Shown piece by piece: positions 24,107 to 35,467 of a stretch of 64,000 nucleotides of DNA (position 1 is its first letter; every line of letters begins with the position of its first letter). Made by a program: the position numbers and the translations under genes. Below the pieces are notes generated by a model. That model was not told the origin of the DNA, made no database searches, and saw only the letters and a program-made list of their open reading frames with translations. Origin of the DNA: Cornus controversa (lineage: Eukaryota > Streptophyta > Magnoliopsida > Cornales > Cornaceae); assembly GCA_026545225.1 (NCBI GenBank), contig CM048853.1, positions 21,085,755 through 21,149,754 of the forward strand, written 5' to 3'.

Positions 24107-25607
24107 TGATAAGAAATGAATGTTGCGTATTCAATGCCCCTAAAATTCTATGAATTAGTGTCTTAGTAATATTTATTTCATGTTTTTATTAATAATTTTA
24201 ATCTTTTCATGATTTAAGGTAATTAAGGGTAATTCTGATTAATAATGGCGCAATCAGGCTACAGATGGTGCTATTTTAGTAAGAAGATAAAGTTTGACCC
24301 ATGAGATATGTTTATATTGAAGATCCAAACTAAATGGACCGAAGAAATGGGCTGGAAATGAATTTAAATGAAGAAAAGGAGCACAGGCCTATTCACATTG
24401 AAGATTGGGCCAATTCAGGCCTAAAAAGTTTTGGACCTATTTTGGTATTCAGACCATAACTCTGTACAAGATTATCAAAATGATCCAAACTTCATGCAAG
24501 TTAAAGGAAATTCAATTTTGTACATTTTCATATTTCACAAAAATTTCCTAAAATGGACGTTTACATCACCTTTCTGCCCTATTTGCGCAGCTGCCACTTT
24601 TTGAGACGCAAATGTCATTTTCTTATGCGCATTTGGCACTTTGGGGAGGCTAGGTGTCCCGTTGGTATTTTCTTCACAAAGTAAAAGGGGAGAAAAGAGA
24701 GAAAACTAGGGTATTCTGGAGGGAAGAAACACAAAGAGATATATAGAAGCGATTCATGACAATTACGGGCGAGAAGATGGCGATTTCATCATCGTTTAAG
24801 CCTGGATCTCAGATCATGAGCGGCTAAACACCATTCCAGGGAAGTGATGTAACCCTAACCTGTCTTTTAATGTTTTAATTTGTATATTAATTTGGGGATT
24901 ATTTATTTTGTGTATTGATTGTATAACAAAGACATAAACAACAGCTGTGCTGTCAATTTTAATTTAAATGGATTATTTTAGTGCATATTTACTCTTGTTC
25001 TTGTAGGATGAATGTAAATTTGCAGTGATTAGGATTTGGCTCTTGTCAACTTCTGTGATTTTGTTAAGATAGGTTATACAATAGTTTTCATTGATCGTTT
25101 AATTTAGAGTTTTGATAATTTGTACTAAGTGAAGATGGGCTATTATATCATTAGTTAGTCGGATGTATAGGCCATGCTAAGCGAAGACGAGTTATGCTTA
25201 ATTGTATATTGAACGAATCCTCTTGATAACACTAAATTGGGCTTGTAGCCATTCTTTTCTGAATGCATAGATTAGACCTCCCAAATTAATACATTTGTCA
25301 TTGTCAGAAGGGTAGTGGTGAAGTCAATTACCAGGACTCTCTCTCTCTCCAGTATCTATCATTTATTTATGTCATTTAATTCCAGCACTTTAATTTAAAA
25401 ACAAAACAAATTCCCTTTGAATTAAATTAGACAAGATCTTGATAGCTTAACAACGAAACCAACGCAGTCTCAGTGGGTTCAACCCATACTCACCACTTTA
25501 CTAATTTTAGTAGAGTATTTGTAGGTTTTATAAATTCTATTTTGTCGAGGTGTAAAACAACAATGACACTATTACATAATATTTTATCACGTTTTTCACA
25601 TCAAACA
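24107..25607 (+). mobile_element. Solo LTR of a gypsy-type element, 1501 bp
   Basis: It starts TGATAAGAAATG and ends CACATCAAACA, with a perfect 5-bp duplication CATAA at 24102-24106 and 25608-25612. The intact 3' LTR at about 13330 shows the empty site. Interior motifs such as GAAGACGAGTTATG and the segment around 24240-24430 match, inverted, the fragment at 27279-28490. There is no coding region. Confidence 0.8.
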
Positions 25608-25701
25608 CATAAAAACAAGTAAAAATTATACAATATGTGTAACTATGGGATCAAAATACATAAATAAAGGCACGAGAATGTATAACATTCAACACTTATC
25701 A

Positions 25702-27204
25702 ATTAATCATGATTTATTTTTGTTTGTTAGCAAGTTAAAGCAAGTCAACCCATCATGATTCAGGTGACATTCTTCCAACCTTATCTCTTTATGCTCCATT
25801 ATGGTTTTGTTTCACATTGAGGACAATGTTGAGTTTAGGTTTGGGGGTGTGTTTTAATTTTAAAAAAATTAGAAAGGTAATTTTCCTAAGAAGATAAAAA
25901 TAAGTAAATAAATAAATAAATTTTCTAAGTTTATGCAGTATCTTAGATCTTTATGTATTGCATTTGCATGTTATTGAGGATTGAATTCTTCATCACCTTG
26001 ATTTTCTAAAACATATTTGAGATTTGAGAATCATTAGTGTATTTGAGACTAAAACACTTAATCAAGTTGAAGTTAAATTTAGTTTTAGTCCTTTACACTT
26101 ATCATCAGTTAGTTGACCCTCATAGTTAAACCTTGAAACTTTTTTCACAAGCACTACCGATTTACGCTACTTAGGAAGAGGTCTAAAACTTTGAGATGTT
26201 CAATCTCTTGTGGAGAAAAATTGGAAGACAAAAATTTAATTGAAACCTTTTTTAGTATTCTCAACGTCCTCACTTTGAGCTAATATAGATTTAAAGTTTC
26301 ACTTAGTAATTTCGAGGACATCCCTATTAACCACATATTAAATTAATACATAGTTCTCTTCTTAATCTAACTTGGATTTAATGCTTCATACGGTAAATTC
26401 TAGAGGACGTCCTGATTAATTAAGAAAATTTGAAAAATGTGGTAATTCTTAAAATGGTTTTCTTTACGAACTTGGACTTAACTTCTTCACTTGGTAACTA
26501 GAGAAACTACTTTGAGACTTTGTTAGGAGGAAAAGAGTGTCAATGTTAAAAAAATTAAAAAATAAGAAGAGAAAGAAAAGTGATCCACCTTATCAGAAGC
26601 CGCCTCCTGCCAAAGGTTAAGAAAGAAAAATGTGAATCTTTTAAAAACTGTTGAAATAATTTTAAATTAACACATACTAATTTTGGTTTGTTCATCTTAT
26701 AGAAAGTTGGTGATTCTTGAGACACTAGAGGCTATATCTTGAAATTTTGACCGAAATCAAATTAGTGGTTTAATCAGTTCACTTCACACCAAAGTTGGAC
26801 ATTGCAAATATTTTACTAATTGTTGATAAGTAAACTACACTTTAACTGATTTTACTTAGATTTTGAATATGGATTTGAAGTCTCGAATTATCTAATATTT
26901 TCAAAAATCTCAAGTACACTCATTTTCTTTGGTGATAATTCGGTATCAATATGGTTTATATGTGATATATTTAGTTTCTTCTTTGTATACTGTATAATGT
27001 TGAGACACTCATTTGATGTTTGTGGGTATCATCACTAAAAAACCTTACGAGACTATAACTCATCCTTTAGGGATAACCTTGGGGTTTAAAGGTTTATTGC
27101 ATACTCTAAATACAATCAAGAATACCAGCGAAAGTGGTGTAGTTAGATTTTAATTTTCTATTAGTTTTGCTCGAGAGCTAGCAAAATATAGGTTCAGGAA
27201 TATT
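25702..27204 (+). other. 3' non-coding region of the old plus-strand gypsy element
   Basis: This is the continuation of 11998 beyond the nested insertion. It contains the lineage motif ATTGAGGACAATGTTGAGTTT followed by GGTTTGGGGGTG at 25813-25849 and then about 1.35 kb without genes. Close to the end, GCTCGAGAGCTAGCAAAATATAGG precedes the LTR start, as in related elements where the terminal polypurine tract is located. Confidence 0.6.
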
Positions 27205-27278
27205 TGATAGGTACATATTTTATACGAATTTTATCTCTAAAAGTGTTTGTCAGCACTTTATTATATTTTATTTTAAAT
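27205..27278 (+). mobile_element. Start of the 3' LTR of the old gypsy element (truncated)
   Basis: TGATAGGTACATATTTTATACG and the following 50 bp match the 5' LTR start at 3274. The similarity stops where another LTR-like sequence begins. Confidence 0.6.
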
Positions 27279-28490
27279 GTACTAATGTGAGTCGAATTTT
27301 AAATCCACTACTCGCAATAGGACGAATTCTTGTAGAATGGGCTATTGAAATGGTTGTTGAATCTTAAGGACTTGCATAAGTAAGATCGGTTGTGTTACTT
27401 AGTTGTTAAGTTTTAGTTCTAATTTAATTGGAGAGATTGGTTGATTGTTTCTGTAATCTAATTGAATTTACTGAAAGTTAATTGCAAACTAATATAATTA
27501 AAATAATCCGAGTAAGAAGTCTAAGGTATTGATTCCACCGTTAACTTCGCAACCATGGTTAATTATAATTAAACAGAAGAAAATTAATTTATGTATAAAC
27601 ATGATTTGTGTTGCCACAAGCACACATTAATATCTTCAAGGAAATTCATATAGTTAAGACTAAACATAATCCATCTTCGGTTGGCACGAAATGTTTACCT
27701 AACTACTTTATTATAAATTGTAGAACGATTCGTCTTTCATAAGTATGAACTATCAAAACCCTAATTTATATGTTCAATTAATAAAATTGCATAACCATCA
27801 ACTTTGTAATCACAGAAAACAAAGTTGATTCAAGATCAATCATAGTAAAATCCTAGCTAAGACAATAATAGAATTCCAATTTGACTAAGTTCAATCATTT
27901 AAATCAAATATAATAGTACAACTGTCATTCTTATCCTAGTTATGCAATTTTTATACATAAAATCATAAATTCTCAATAAACAAATACAATCAAACAATGG
28001 AAACTTGGTTAGGGTTACATCAATCCTTTAGGAGGAGGTCTAGCCACTCATGCTCTAGTTTGAGGACTTGATCAACGACGAAATTGTCATCTTTCTCTCT
28101 CTTTTCTTCTGGGAAATCACCTTAAAATCACCCTCTAAGCTGTTCTCCAAGTCTGCTTCCCTTTTCCTCCATTAGGGTTTAATCCCTAGTTAAAAAAAGA
28201 GACAAGTAGAAAATCTCGGGCTCAAAGGCGTAGCTAAACCCTTAAAAGGCGCAATTGCGCCCATTAGACAGCATGTGTATATTGGGCCTAACTTGGCCCA
28301 ATCTTCAATGTGAATAGGCCCACTACCGAATCTCTTCATTTAAACTTATTTTTGGCCCACTTCTTTAGTCCATTTAACTTGGATCTTTAATATAAAATTG
28401 CCAAATAGATCTTCAATGCATCTCCTGTCTACAAAAGCATCATCAATGGCCTAATTGCACTAATTTTCATCAAAATACATTTAAGTATCT
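27279..28490 (-). mobile_element. LTR-like fragment related to the 11999-13429 and 24107-25607 LTR class
   Basis: The left part contains CCACTACTCGCAATAGGACGAATTC-like sequence matching CCACTCGCAATAGAATGAATCC at about 12041. The motif ATAATCCATCTTCG (27667) is shared with 12386 and 20406. The right part (28270-28480) matches 24240-24430 inverted, including AATTGCGCC and GGCCCAATCTTCAATGTGAA. Orientation is minus. Borders are approximate and no duplication was found. Confidence 0.5.
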
Positions 28491-29201
28491 AAAAAAAAAA
28501 TTCAAAACTAGAATTAAAATCAGATTGTGGAGATTTTCTGCATTAACACTATAAAAAGGAAAAAATTGGAAGAAAACCATTGTTAGTGGAATTATGAAAT
28601 TAATTGAAAAAAATTACTAACTATAAAATTCCACCATTGTTGTCGTCATCGCCACCACCTTCATTGTATTCCACCACGCCATCATCACTTCCACTACCTT
28701 CCACCACCACTATTGCCACCTTCCACCACCATCACCAATGTCACTGCCTTCCACCTACACCAATGATGCCTTCCACCACCACCACCACCACCACCACCTT
28801 CCACCATCACCACTACCTTCGACTGCCACCACCTATACCATTGCAACTTTCCATTACCACCACCGTTGCCGCCTTCCACCACGACCACTATCACCATTTC
28901 TTATTAGTTTGTCACTGAGAGTGATATTTTGGAGAATTCAATTTGATATTCATTTCATTCTAAGTTTTAAATTGGTCCAACCAAATACTAGAATCATGAC
29001 GATAATTTCATTTCTTCGTCATTACATATTTTCAACCAAATAATAGAATTCTCATTCCATTCCCACATAATACAGGTTTATAACTCTTAACTTCCCCTCC
29101 CGCGTGGGGGACTACTAGCTTAGTTCAATTCATTGATAAGCCCAACCACCATTTCAATATCTAATCTAATCTTGTTACAGCATAACATCAAATATGTTCT
29201 T
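28491..29201. other. Spacer with a CCACCA-rich trinucleotide array
   Basis: Besides the imperfect trinucleotide array at 28635-28905, no feature was recognised. The open frames on both strands over the array are a consequence of the 3-base periodicity. Confidence 0.5.
28635..28905. repeat. Imperfect (CCA/CAC)n array
   Basis: About 270 bp dominated by CCACCA, CCACCT and TTCCACCACC words, with the purest stretch near 28770-28800. Confidence 0.85.
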
Positions 29202-29206
29202 ATAGC

Positions 29207-29854
29207 TATTGAGATAACGGATGCCAATTTGTTGTTCTTTAATGCAAAAGTAAACAAACAACCAAGTGAACTAAACAATCAATCAAAAAATTAATAGAAA
29301 AGTAAACACGCCATACAAAAGAACACAAAGATTTACGTAGTTCAGCCAAAGCTTGGGCTATGTCCACAATAGAGATCCGATGAAAGATTTCAGTATGTGA
29401 GAAACAAGGAGATTACAAGTTTCAGCCCTAGACCTAATCTCTTTACTCTTTCTGGCTAGCAGAGATCTTTCTCTATCTTTACCAAGCCCCTAAGGTTTTC
29501 TCTCACTCTACTCTCTTTCATGTGTCAAGAGATATTCAGAGTCTTCTCATAATGTTTTCCAACCCCTAGATGCCTATACACAACAAACAAGCCTAAAAAA
29601 ACCCATGAAAAATTAAGTCTTCGTAACTTTGATCGAAAAATTTCAGTCCTTCAATCAAAGTTGAATTTCAGCAAAACTTAACTCTCGGAGATTGATAGTT
29701 TCAATCGATAAAAGCTTTAATGAAAGTTGTACTTTGATAAAACATTTCAGCCTTTCGATCGAAGTTGATATTTCAGCAAACTTTGATCAATCATACTTCA
29801 ATCAAAAATTCAACCATTTCCATCTTAGCGACTAATTCGAGCCACAACTTTACA
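29207..29854 (-). repeat. 3' LTR of the copia element
   Basis: About 648 bp, similar throughout to 36244-36820. The minus-strand polypurine tract AAGGTGGAGATT (29855-29866) lies immediately upstream, as in Tnt1-like elements. Confidence 0.85.
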
Positions 29855-29869
29855 AATCTCCACCTTAGC

Positions 29870-31082
29870 ATGAATTTTGCCAAGCTCCACAATACAAGCT
29901 ACTCCTTTCACCTCCTCCACATGCCCTTAATGGCCTCAACAACTGCAAACACCAATCAAGTCCAAACAATGTTTGAACTTGACAGTTGGAATGACCTTAG
30001 TCATCATATCCACCAGATTCTCTACTGTCCCAATCTTTTTCACTACAATAACACCTTGTGCAATCACATATCTGATTTAACATATCCAACAACACTCCCA
30101 GACGTGTCGCTACCTCTGTCATTGACTAATCCAACATTTGTAGTGCCTCACAAGTACCATAATATCTATTTCATAGCTTGCCAAAGGATCTTTCCAAGTC
30201 TATCCATGTATCTGCTAACTACACTAACTGCATGTGAAATGTCTGCCCTAGTGCACACCATGACATACATGATGTTAGCAACAACACTAACATATGGAAC
30301 ACGTGACATATGCTCCACCTCCTCCTTGGTTTGTGGTGACAATCCTGCCAAAAGTCTAAAGTGGGTTACCAATGGAGTACTCAAAGGTTTTGATGCTTGC
30401 ATATTGAAGCGTTATGACACTTTATATATTTTCTTTGTGACAAATACATTCTGCCTGCTTCTCTATCCCAGTATATATCCATACCCAAAATCCTCTTTGA
30501 GGCACCAAGATCTTTCATCTCAAATTGACCACTAAGCTGAGCCTTCAATATGTTTATTTTTAGAATGTTTCTGCAAGATATCAACATGTTATCAGCATAA
30601 AGCAACAAGTACCTTACTATCTATACACAGAATTCTCAGCCTAGTCCTACCTATCATACTACAGAAAGAAAAAACAAATACGAACCATTTGAGAGCCTTT
30701 TGTAATATACACAACTATCGAACTCACTCCTACAATAGTCATTCCTATCCATAATGGTGTCAAATTGTTTGTACTACTGTCTAGGAAACTGTTTCAACTT
30801 ATACAATGCCTTCTTTGGTTGACAAACATAGTCTTCTTTCCCAAGAATCTCAAACCCCTTGGGCTAATACATATAAATCTACTCTTCTAACTCACTATGT
30901 AAGAACGTAGTCTTGACATCAAATAGATCAAGCTCCAAGTCATACAGAGCAACTATAGCAAGTAACCCCCAGATTGAACTATGTTTCACATCAGGAGAGA
31001 AAACTTCATTGAAGTCCGCCCCTTTCCTCGGTGTATATCCCTTTGCCACCAAGCGTGCCTTGAACCCATTTACAACCCACAA
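29870..31082 (-). pseudogene. Copia reverse transcriptase/RNase H remnant, 3' part
   Basis: Minus-strand pieces read GCKWV, then FKARLVAKGYTPRKGADFNEVFSPDVKHSSI and YDLELDLFDVKTTFLH, then LSGQFEMKDLGASKRILGMDI, and PYVSVVANIMYVMVCTRADISHAV. This is the standard copia RT order. The catalytic YVDD motif is YADN (codons 30588-30599), so one of the two metal-binding Asp residues is gone. GCKWV is joined almost directly to FKARLVAKGY, so the usual linker of about ten residues between them has been deleted and the frame shifted. RNase H is only vaguely recognisable downstream. The copy cannot transpose itself. Confidence 0.8.
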
Positions 31083-31305
31083 TGTCACGCCCTAAAATTT
31101 GGACCACCAGGACTCCCCGAGACTGACCCCGAATTTCGAGTGTGAACCCGTTCGTTAACCCTAACGAGCCTTTTCTATCCCTCATATACCGCAGAAGCAT
31201 ACCTTTCAAATGTACACGTATGTACATGCACTACAGACCTTACAAACCCTAATAGCCCCCTCAAATATCCCCTTGCATCTCTCTATAAGAATCAAAATGT
31301 ATACA

Positions 31306-31520
31306 CTTCGATGGATCGAAATGATGATTTCGATGCATCGAAAGTTTGATGGATCGAAATGGTGATTTCGATGCATCTTGAGTTCGATGCATCTCACAAG
31401 GGTCGATTATGTATCAACCAAAACTCACTCTTGGTACATTTGCATTTCTAAAATCCTGTAGGCTTTTCAATGCATCGTTCCTTTCATTTCGATGCATCGA
31501 AATGGACATTTCAATGCATC
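31306..31520. repeat. Palindrome cluster TTCGATGCATCGAA in the solo LTR
   Basis: Exact TTCGATGCATCGAA occurs near 31339 and 31488. Variants such as TTCGATGGATCGAA, TTCGATGCATCTTG and TTCAATGCATCAAA lie between. The core is the same as in the unrelated gypsy element at 13.1 and 16.9 kb. Confidence 0.85.
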
Positions 31521-32299
31521 AAAATATCTGGACTGATGCACTTGCAAAAAATGCTACAACCTCTCACCTTGCTCAATTTGAACTCATATCCCATTCTATC
31601 AACCTAGAATCTGACATACATCATTCATAACATAAATGAAAGGTACTAACATCAATCACACATTCTAAATCATGCTCATGATTAAATCATACATCCATGT
31701 GAGTCATTTTCCTTCACTAACATAACTCATTCCTATTTAAAATATCCTTCAATGAACCAAGTGCTACAACAAGTATTACATAACCAAATCCATTGGCTTT
31801 ATATAAATAGGAAGCTCATAGTCTAAGCATACATCAAAGCTACATTTATCCAAAATATAACTACAACTCAAATAAAGTCTCATGCCACAAGATGGCATGA
31901 GTAGCCACAATATGTACAATGTCCAAAAGATAGTAAAATGCTACTAGAGTTCCACTTGGACACCCAAATCCCATCCATCATCGATGTCTTATATGTAAAA
32001 AGAATTTAGGAGAAAGGGGTGAGCACCACAGCGGCTCAATAGAGATACCCCAATCCACTTAAGTGTCGACTCAACACAACTTACATAAATGCATGTCACT
32101 ACATTACACGTATCATCAAATATATATCATGTTTGTTCACAAACAACGCATATATAAGAATACATTAAACACATATCATGCTTCACAATTGAAAATGAAA
32201 GCAATATCATACACTTGTCTCCCTCTCGAACTCAACCCGATACCCTACATGATTTTTAACTAACCATGTGACTTGAGACACTGCCCACACAATTTCAAC

Positions 32300-32610
32300 A
32301 CCGCCACCGAGCAATCACATACTCAAAGATGGTTAGATGGTTTCAGAATTCATCATCGAGTAATCACGTGCTCCAAGGTGATTAGATAGTTTTAGAATTC
32401 ATCACCAAGCAATCACATACTCCAATGTGATTAGATAGTTTTGGAATACGTCACCGAGTAATCACATATTCCAAGGTGATTATATAGTTTCGGAATACGT
32501 CACTTAGTAATCACATACTCCAAGGTGATTAGATCATTTCAGAATTTATCATTGAGTAATCACATACTCCAAGGTGATTAGACCGTCTCATGACCGTCAC
32601 CGAGCATTTG
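32300..32610. repeat. 49-bp tandem array, about six units
   Basis: The word G(C/T)AATCACATACTCCAAGGTG starts at 32311, 32360, 32409, 32458, 32507 and 32556, an exact 49-bp spacing. Units differ at a few positions. Confidence 0.9.
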
Positions 32611-33740
32611 TTTGCTCCAAGTGAACAGGTTATTCTACTATTTTTTCTCATTCTCCTCACAACGGCCTTATACATGTATTTCGAGCATAATAATGATCAA
32701 CCATATAAAATTCATGTTTTATAATGTATAAACTAGTTATAAAGCACATAGCATACATCTCAACTCCACAAAATCACACGCATGATTACCTATACATGTA
32801 ACACCTAACATATAATTCATATGTGTTCATAAAATTCTCTTAAGTACATTTTAGTCATGTTTCACCAATGCACACATTTTTTATAAAAAGCTAGCATGCA
32901 TTAACTCACAAAATATCACATAATGCAATTATGTTCATATAACACATTTTCACATAAGTGTACTTAAACCTAGCATATAAGTGTACATGCTAATTTCTCT
33001 CACTCATTCATCCCTCATATCATGCATACTACCATATACATACCCATTGCACATAAGAGACTAAAGAGAAGAAGAAAGCAACCACATCTCACCCCTCTTA
33101 CCACTATAAAACATGCAATACAAATCCCTTGTTCTCTCCGTTTCTCCTAAAACCCTAGAATCAACAATTAAATGAGAAGAGAAACCCCTACCTCAAAATT
33201 GAAGGCCTTCCAAGCACTTCACCAAATTTTTAGTGACGTCTACCTTGCCGAACCACAAAAATGTTCGGTTCAAATGGAAGCCCTAGCCGTCCCTTATGTA
33301 TCTCCCTTCTTCGATGAGACCTGAATCACAACCGAAGACTTCCGAAATCTAGAGAGAAGGAAGAGATGAGAAGAGGGAAGAAGAAGAGAGAGAGAGAGAA
33401 TCGGGAGAATGGATGAACCTCTCTCAGCCACATGTTTTAAAGGTGTATAGGGGCGCAAAAGGACTATTTTGCCCCCGGGTCACTTAACGTACCTTCCCGG
33501 ACTCCGTTTTTTATTTTAAAAAATTTTGGATTCCCAGGCACACTTAGACCGCATCTCGGGCCTCGGTTTGACCAAAAAGTCAAACTTTCCCAAATCTTTC
33601 AAAAACTTACCTAAGCCCTTAAAACACTTTTCAAACATGTTCCCCACACTCAAAACATGTTAAACAACACTCAAAATATATTTATGGCACTTATGATGCA
33701 AAAAATACAAAACCGGCCAAAATTGGTCACGGTCTTTACA

Positions 33741-35400
33741 CACAATCTTCTAATCTTTAGACTTCTCGACTAGTACCTAAGTCTGATTCTTATGAAGAGA
33801 CTCAATCTCCTCATTCATGGCAATATACCATTGTGTTGGTTCTTCACTTATCATGGCATCATGATACGTACATGGTACTTACTCGTCAATACTCTCTGCC
33901 ACACTAAGTACATAAGAAACTGAATCAACATGTGCATACCTCTGAGATGGCCTAATCTCCCTCATATCTTGGTCTCTAGCCAAAATGTACCGTTGTAACT
34001 GTGCATCTTCTCTTTCAACTCGAACCTGCATTTGCTCATCATTTAACCGATCAGGATCTACCTCTAACTGAACCTCTATTAGCTCCACATGTTTAATGAC
34101 ACCCTGTGCTCTTGCTGAATCAACTACCTCCTCCTGTAGAGTAACCATCACAGATTCATGAAGGTTACATCTCTACTAACAAGTAACTCCTTTCCTGAAG
34201 CATCTGGGTTCCATAACTTATATCCCTTGACCCTAGGCTTATAACTAAAAAAATATGCATTTCTTATCCCTTGATTCAAACTTTCCCTCATTAACATAAG
34301 CATACGAGGGACACCCAAATATTCTCAGATTACTGTAACTAGCAGGAGAACTAGACTATATTTCTTCTTGAGTCTTACAGTCAATATCAGTTAATGGAGA
34401 TCAGTTCACCAGGTAACAATTTGTGGAAACAACTTTAGCCTAGAATACTTTGCCTAACCCAACATTAGACAATATACACTATGCTCTTTCCAATAGTATT
34501 CTGTTCATTCGTTCTGTAACTCCATTATGATGCAGAGTTTTTCCTATTATACGATGTCTCACAATCCCATGAGTCTTGTAGAACTTATTAAATTCTCCAT
34601 CACAGAATTTCAAGCCATTGTTTGTTCTCAAGCCCTTCACCTGCCTTCTAGTTTGCTTCTCAAGTAAGTTCTTTCAGTGCTTGAACGTGACAAAAGCTTC
34701 ATTCTTTGACTTCAGAATATATACCTAAACTTTCTTAAAATAATCATCAATTAACATCATTATATATCTACCACCACCATGTGAAGTAACCCGAGAAAGA
34801 CCCCAAAGGTCAGAATGGATATAATCTAATGTTCCCTTTGTTCGATGAATAGTTGTATTGAACTTCACCTTGCACTATTTTCTGAAAAACATAATGCTCA
34901 CAAAAATCTAACTTTTTAATTTTTCGACCACTAAGCAAACTCTGCTTACTCAGAACATCCATCCCCCTCTCACTCATTTGCCTAAGCCGCATGTGCCGCA
35001 ATTTGGTAGTATCTGAATTTGGATCTAAGGATGATACTGCATCTGAACCCATGACTGTGCTACCCTGGAGTGCATACAAACTATGTTACTTCAATCCCTT
35101 CATCACTACAAAAGCACCCCCCTTTGAAACCCTCATGGCTCCACCTCCAGACTTGTAATTGCACCCGATGGAATCCAGCTTACCCAGAAAAATCAAACTC
35201 TTCTTCAGTTTTGAAACATGAATGACATTAGCCAATGTCCTCACTTTGTCATTATACATTTTGATTCGAACTGTATTGATACCTACAATCTTGCATGACA
35301 CATTATTCCCCATTAGAACTTCCCCCCATCAATGTGATAACAAGTAAACTAGTCTCTGTTAGGAAAAATGTGATTTGAGCAACTTGAATCAAGAATCCAC
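33741..35400 (-). pseudogene. Copia protease/pre-integrase/integrase remnant
   Basis: From high to low coordinates the minus strand shows a piece at 35313-35086 (ANVIHVSKLKKSLIFLGKLDSIGC, the segment after the protease), then YALQGSTVMGSDAVSS and TTKLRHMRLRQMSERGMDVLSK (pre-integrase zinc region). Broken integrase core follows, and then the acidic linker with EEPTQWYIAMNEEIESLHKNQT, the block that precedes RT in Tnt1-like elements. The pre-integrase zinc ligand His in HMRLGH is replaced (HMRLRQ). Many stops are present. Confidence 0.75.
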
Positions 35401-35467
35401 TCATCGCTGAAGTAGCCAACATGCATCATGATGAGAACGTTACCACCATTTGAATCAGAATTACCCT

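Larger units (their letters stand above)
11999..25701 (-). mobile_element. Non-autonomous Ty3/gypsy element (gag, protease, extra ORF), with two nested solo LTRs
   Basis: LTR copies lie at 11999-13429 and 20013-25701 in the same orientation. On the minus strand they run from TGATAAGCGTTG to CAACA. The duplication ATTAA is perfect at 11994-11998 and 25702-25706. Order on the minus strand: 5' LTR, primer-binding site, gag with zinc knuckle, protease, an extra ORF, a long non-coding tail, polypurine tract, 3' LTR. No reverse transcriptase or integrase block was found in about 6.6 kb of interior. Removing the nested insertions (2792 bp and 1501 bp plus duplications) leaves an element of about 9.4 kb. 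Confidence 0.85.
20013..25701 (-). repeat. 5' LTR of the minus-strand gypsy element, split by two solo LTRs
   Basis: The LTR pieces are 20013-20950, 23743-24106 and 25608-25701. Each is colinear with 11999-13429. Together they give about 1.4 kb, the same size as the intact 3' LTR. Confidence 0.85.
31083..33740 (+). mobile_element. Family-A gypsy-type solo LTR inside the copia RT, 2658 bp
   Basis: It starts TGTCACGCCCTAAAATTTGG and ends GGTCACGGTCTTTACA, flanked by a perfect 5-bp duplication CACAA (31078-31082 and 33741-33745). Copia Pol can be read continuously across the joint: integrase/RT linker on the right, GCKWV and RT on the left. There is no internal region, so it is a solo LTR. It carries a palindrome cluster at 31306-31520 and a 49-bp tandem array at 32300-32610. 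ORFs within it are spurious. Confidence 0.9.

Noticed and set aside
28604..29043. Overlapping His/Pro/Thr- or Gly/Val-rich ORFs on both strands
   Set aside because: They follow from the trinucleotide array; no domain or start context supports a gene.
29765..30535. 256-codon plus-strand ORF
   Set aside because: It is the antisense of the copia RT/RNase H remnant and LTR; the minus strand carries the recognisable protein.
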